Positions 21,463 to 22,841 of a stretch of DNA of 22,841 nucleotides are shown one piece after another. Below the pieces are notes generated by a model that was not told the origin of the DNA, searched no databases, and saw only the letters and a program-made list of their open reading frames with translations. Position 1 is the stretch's first letter. The number at the start of each line of letters is the position of its first letter. Both the position numbers and the translations under genes were made by a program. This stretch comes from Desulfotomaculum sp. (lineage in GTDB: Bacteria; Bacillota; Desulfotomaculia; Desulfotomaculales; Nap2-2B): assembly GCA_003485325.1 (NCBI GenBank), contig DMZI01000027.1, forward strand, positions 54,183-77,023. The letters are read 5' to 3'.

Positions 21463-22841
21463 GTGGCAAATAAAAGTATGTCTCTTAAAAAAGCGGAGAA
21501 AATTACCCTGCAGATAAACGGACTCAACCATGCCGGTGAAGGTGTGGGCCGGTATTGCGGTATTGCTGTCTTCGTCCCCTTTACAATGCCGGGAGATACA
21601 GTATTTGCAGAGGTGGTAGATTTAAAAAAGAATTTTGCCCGGGGCAGGCTGATCCAGATTATCGAGCGATCCCCCGGCCGGCGGCTGCCTGAATGCCCCC
21701 TTTTTTCAACCTGCGGCGGCTGCCAATTCCAGCATATCGATTATCAAGAACAACTAAGGCTGAAAACCGGACTGGTGAGAGACAGCTTTTCCCGCATTGC
21801 CGGATTAAAGGACGTAAAAACACTTGATACGATCGGCATGGATTACCCCTGGTACTATAGAAATAAAGCCAACTTTCATGTAGATAATTTTGGCGGGATA
21901 TATGAACTGGGCTTTTATGGAGAAAACTCTCATAATCTGGCCAGATACGCCAAAAAAGCAGACGATTATAAAAAGCAGGGCTGTCTGCTTTTGGACAGGG
22001 ACTTAAATAAGGCTTCAGCAATCATTGCAGGGCTTCTTAACAAGTATATTCCTAAAACATACGGAATGAAACACAAAAGCCATTTCTTAAACAACGTCGT
22101 CCTCCGCAAATCCATATATAGCGGCGAAATTATGATCGTGTTATTTACCGGGGCGGGACAATGGCCGCAGGAGAAAGCATTTGCCAAAGAGCTCATAGCT
22201 TTGTGCCTCCGGATTGCTTCCGTAATGCGATGTACCAATGTAGAACAATCAGGGGCGGTTACAGGGAAACAGGCCAGATGCCTGGCCGGAAGTAATTACA
22301 TAACCGATTACATTGGACACCTGGTTTTCCGTATTTCACCGTCTTCCTTTTTTCAGGTCAACCCGTCGCAGACCTTGGCTTTGTACAATAAAGTACTTGA
22401 ATACGTCTCGCTTACCGGAACTGAGACTATAATAGACGCCTACAGCGGCGTGGGCGCCATCACCTTGTATCTGGCTAAAAGAGCGAAAAAAGTCTATGGA
22501 TTGGAAGAAAACCCTCTTGCGGTAAAGGATGCTCAAATAAACGCAGCTTTAAATAAAATAAGCAATACTGAATTCCTGCCGGGAGAAGTGGAAAAAAACC
22601 TTCCTGCCCTGGCCAAAAAGGGTGTCCTCCCCGACACGATTATTCTGGACCCACCGCGCAGCGGCTGCAGCCGCAAAGTACTGGATGAGGTATTGACCAT
22701 GCAGACTCCTAAAGTTGTTTATGTCTCCTGCAACCCAGGTACCCTGGCAAGGGATTTGGAATATCTGAATATTAATGGATACCTGGTGAAAGAAGTGCAA
22801 CCGGTGGACATGTTCCCTTGGACCCGACACGTTGAGACGGT
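21463..22841 (+). CDS. rlmD: 23S rRNA (uracil-C5)-methyltransferase, RlmD/RlmCD type (3' end outside window)
   Basis: The open frame runs off the window after 459 codons. The likely start is GTG 21463, with GAAGG 8 bases upstream; ATG 21478 is an alternative. Residues about 10-65 form a TRAM domain (LQINGLNHAGEGVGRYCGIAVFVPF). Next comes the 4Fe-4S cysteine set in CPLFSTCGGCQFQH. The methyltransferase part has SFFQVNPSQT, the SAM motif DAYSGVGAITLYLAKRAK, the catalytic region ILDPPRSGC and YVSCNPGTLARDL with its nucleophilic Cys, and ends VDMFPWTRHVET, a few residues from the normal C-terminus. It makes 5-methyluridine in 23S rRNA. All key residues are present. Firmicute members may modify U747 as well as U1939. 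Confidence 0.93.
   Translation, partial: MANKSMSLKKAEKITLQINGLNHAGEGVGRYCGIAVFVPFTMPGDTVFAEVVDLKKNFARGRLIQIIERSPGRRLPECPLFSTCGGCQFQHIDYQEQLRLKTGLVRDSFSRIAGLKDVKTLDTIGMDYPWYYRNKANFHVDNFGGIYELGFYGENSHNLARYAKKADDYKKQGCLLLDRDLNKASAIIAGLLNKYIPKTYGMKHKSHFLNNVVLRKSIYSGEIMIVLFTGAGQWPQEKAFAKELIALCLRIASVMRCTNVEQSGAVTGKQARCLAGSNYITDYIGHLVFRISPSSFFQVNPSQTLALYNKVLEYVSLTGTETIIDAYSGVGAITLYLAKRAKKVYGLEENPLAVKDAQINAALNKISNTEFLPGEVEKNLPALAKKGVLPDTIILDPPRSGCSRKVLDEVLTMQTPKVVYVSCNPGTLARDLEYLNINGYLVKEVQPVDMFPWTRHVET

Overview
The window looks like a chromosomal segment of a low-to-mid GC Firmicute, most like the clostridial Peptococcaceae group (my inference). The grounds are strong AGGAGG-type ribosome binding sites, frequent GTG and TTG starts, a copper-amine-oxidase-like stalk on a secreted CapA protein, a YkcB/YkcC/GtrA-type glycosyltransferase cassette, and an oxidoreductase related to the PCGIPYI-type flavoproteins. 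I found no rRNA, tRNA or CRISPR array.

Left part (1-6005). This is mostly decaying or accessory DNA: a frameshifted FAD/NAD(P) oxidoreductase (minus strand, cut by the window edge), an intact secreted CapA-like protein (plus), an AT-rich SAM-methyltransferase gene (minus), a type I restriction-modification remnant (hsdM without its 5' half, then about 75 codons of hsdS), a hypothetical protein (minus), and a broken membrane protein resembling the N-terminal half of a CPBP/CAAX protease (minus).

Central part (6300-18050). This is a well-preserved plus-strand block of about 11.7 kb and the most interesting region. An OmpR/PhoB-type response regulator and its histidine kinase overlap by 4 bp and end at a strong terminator. 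A damaged secreted-protein gene follows, then a TolC - HlyD adaptor - MacB ATPase - MacB permease export operon, then a second operon with a GT39 (YkcB/ArnT-like) membrane glycosyltransferase, a GT2 polyprenyl-phosphate sugar transferase and a GtrA flippase-like protein. All four transcription units are preceded by TTCAG-like half-sites repeated at exactly 11-bp intervals (4, 4, 6 and 6 copies). In each case the last copy begins exactly 15 bp upstream of a -10-like hexamer. This is PhoB/PmrA-like architecture. It suggests that the local response regulator controls itself and the whole cluster, making this a self-contained envelope regulon that couples export to lipid-linked sugar modification.

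Right part (18061-22841). A small hypothetical gene (minus) and a lipocalin-like gene (plus) are followed by a 440-bp mosaic of three unrelated gene pieces on the minus strand (patatin, glucosaminidase, and an unidentified C-terminus). Next come a BaiN/HI0933-type flavoprotein gene broken by a perfect 5-bp tandem duplication, a roughly 186-bp foldback element, and rlmD, which runs off the window end.

Damage is concentrated outside the core block. The main exception is the secreted-protein gene at 8830-9508, which has an in-frame amber codon and a frameshift while its regulatory repeats remain intact.
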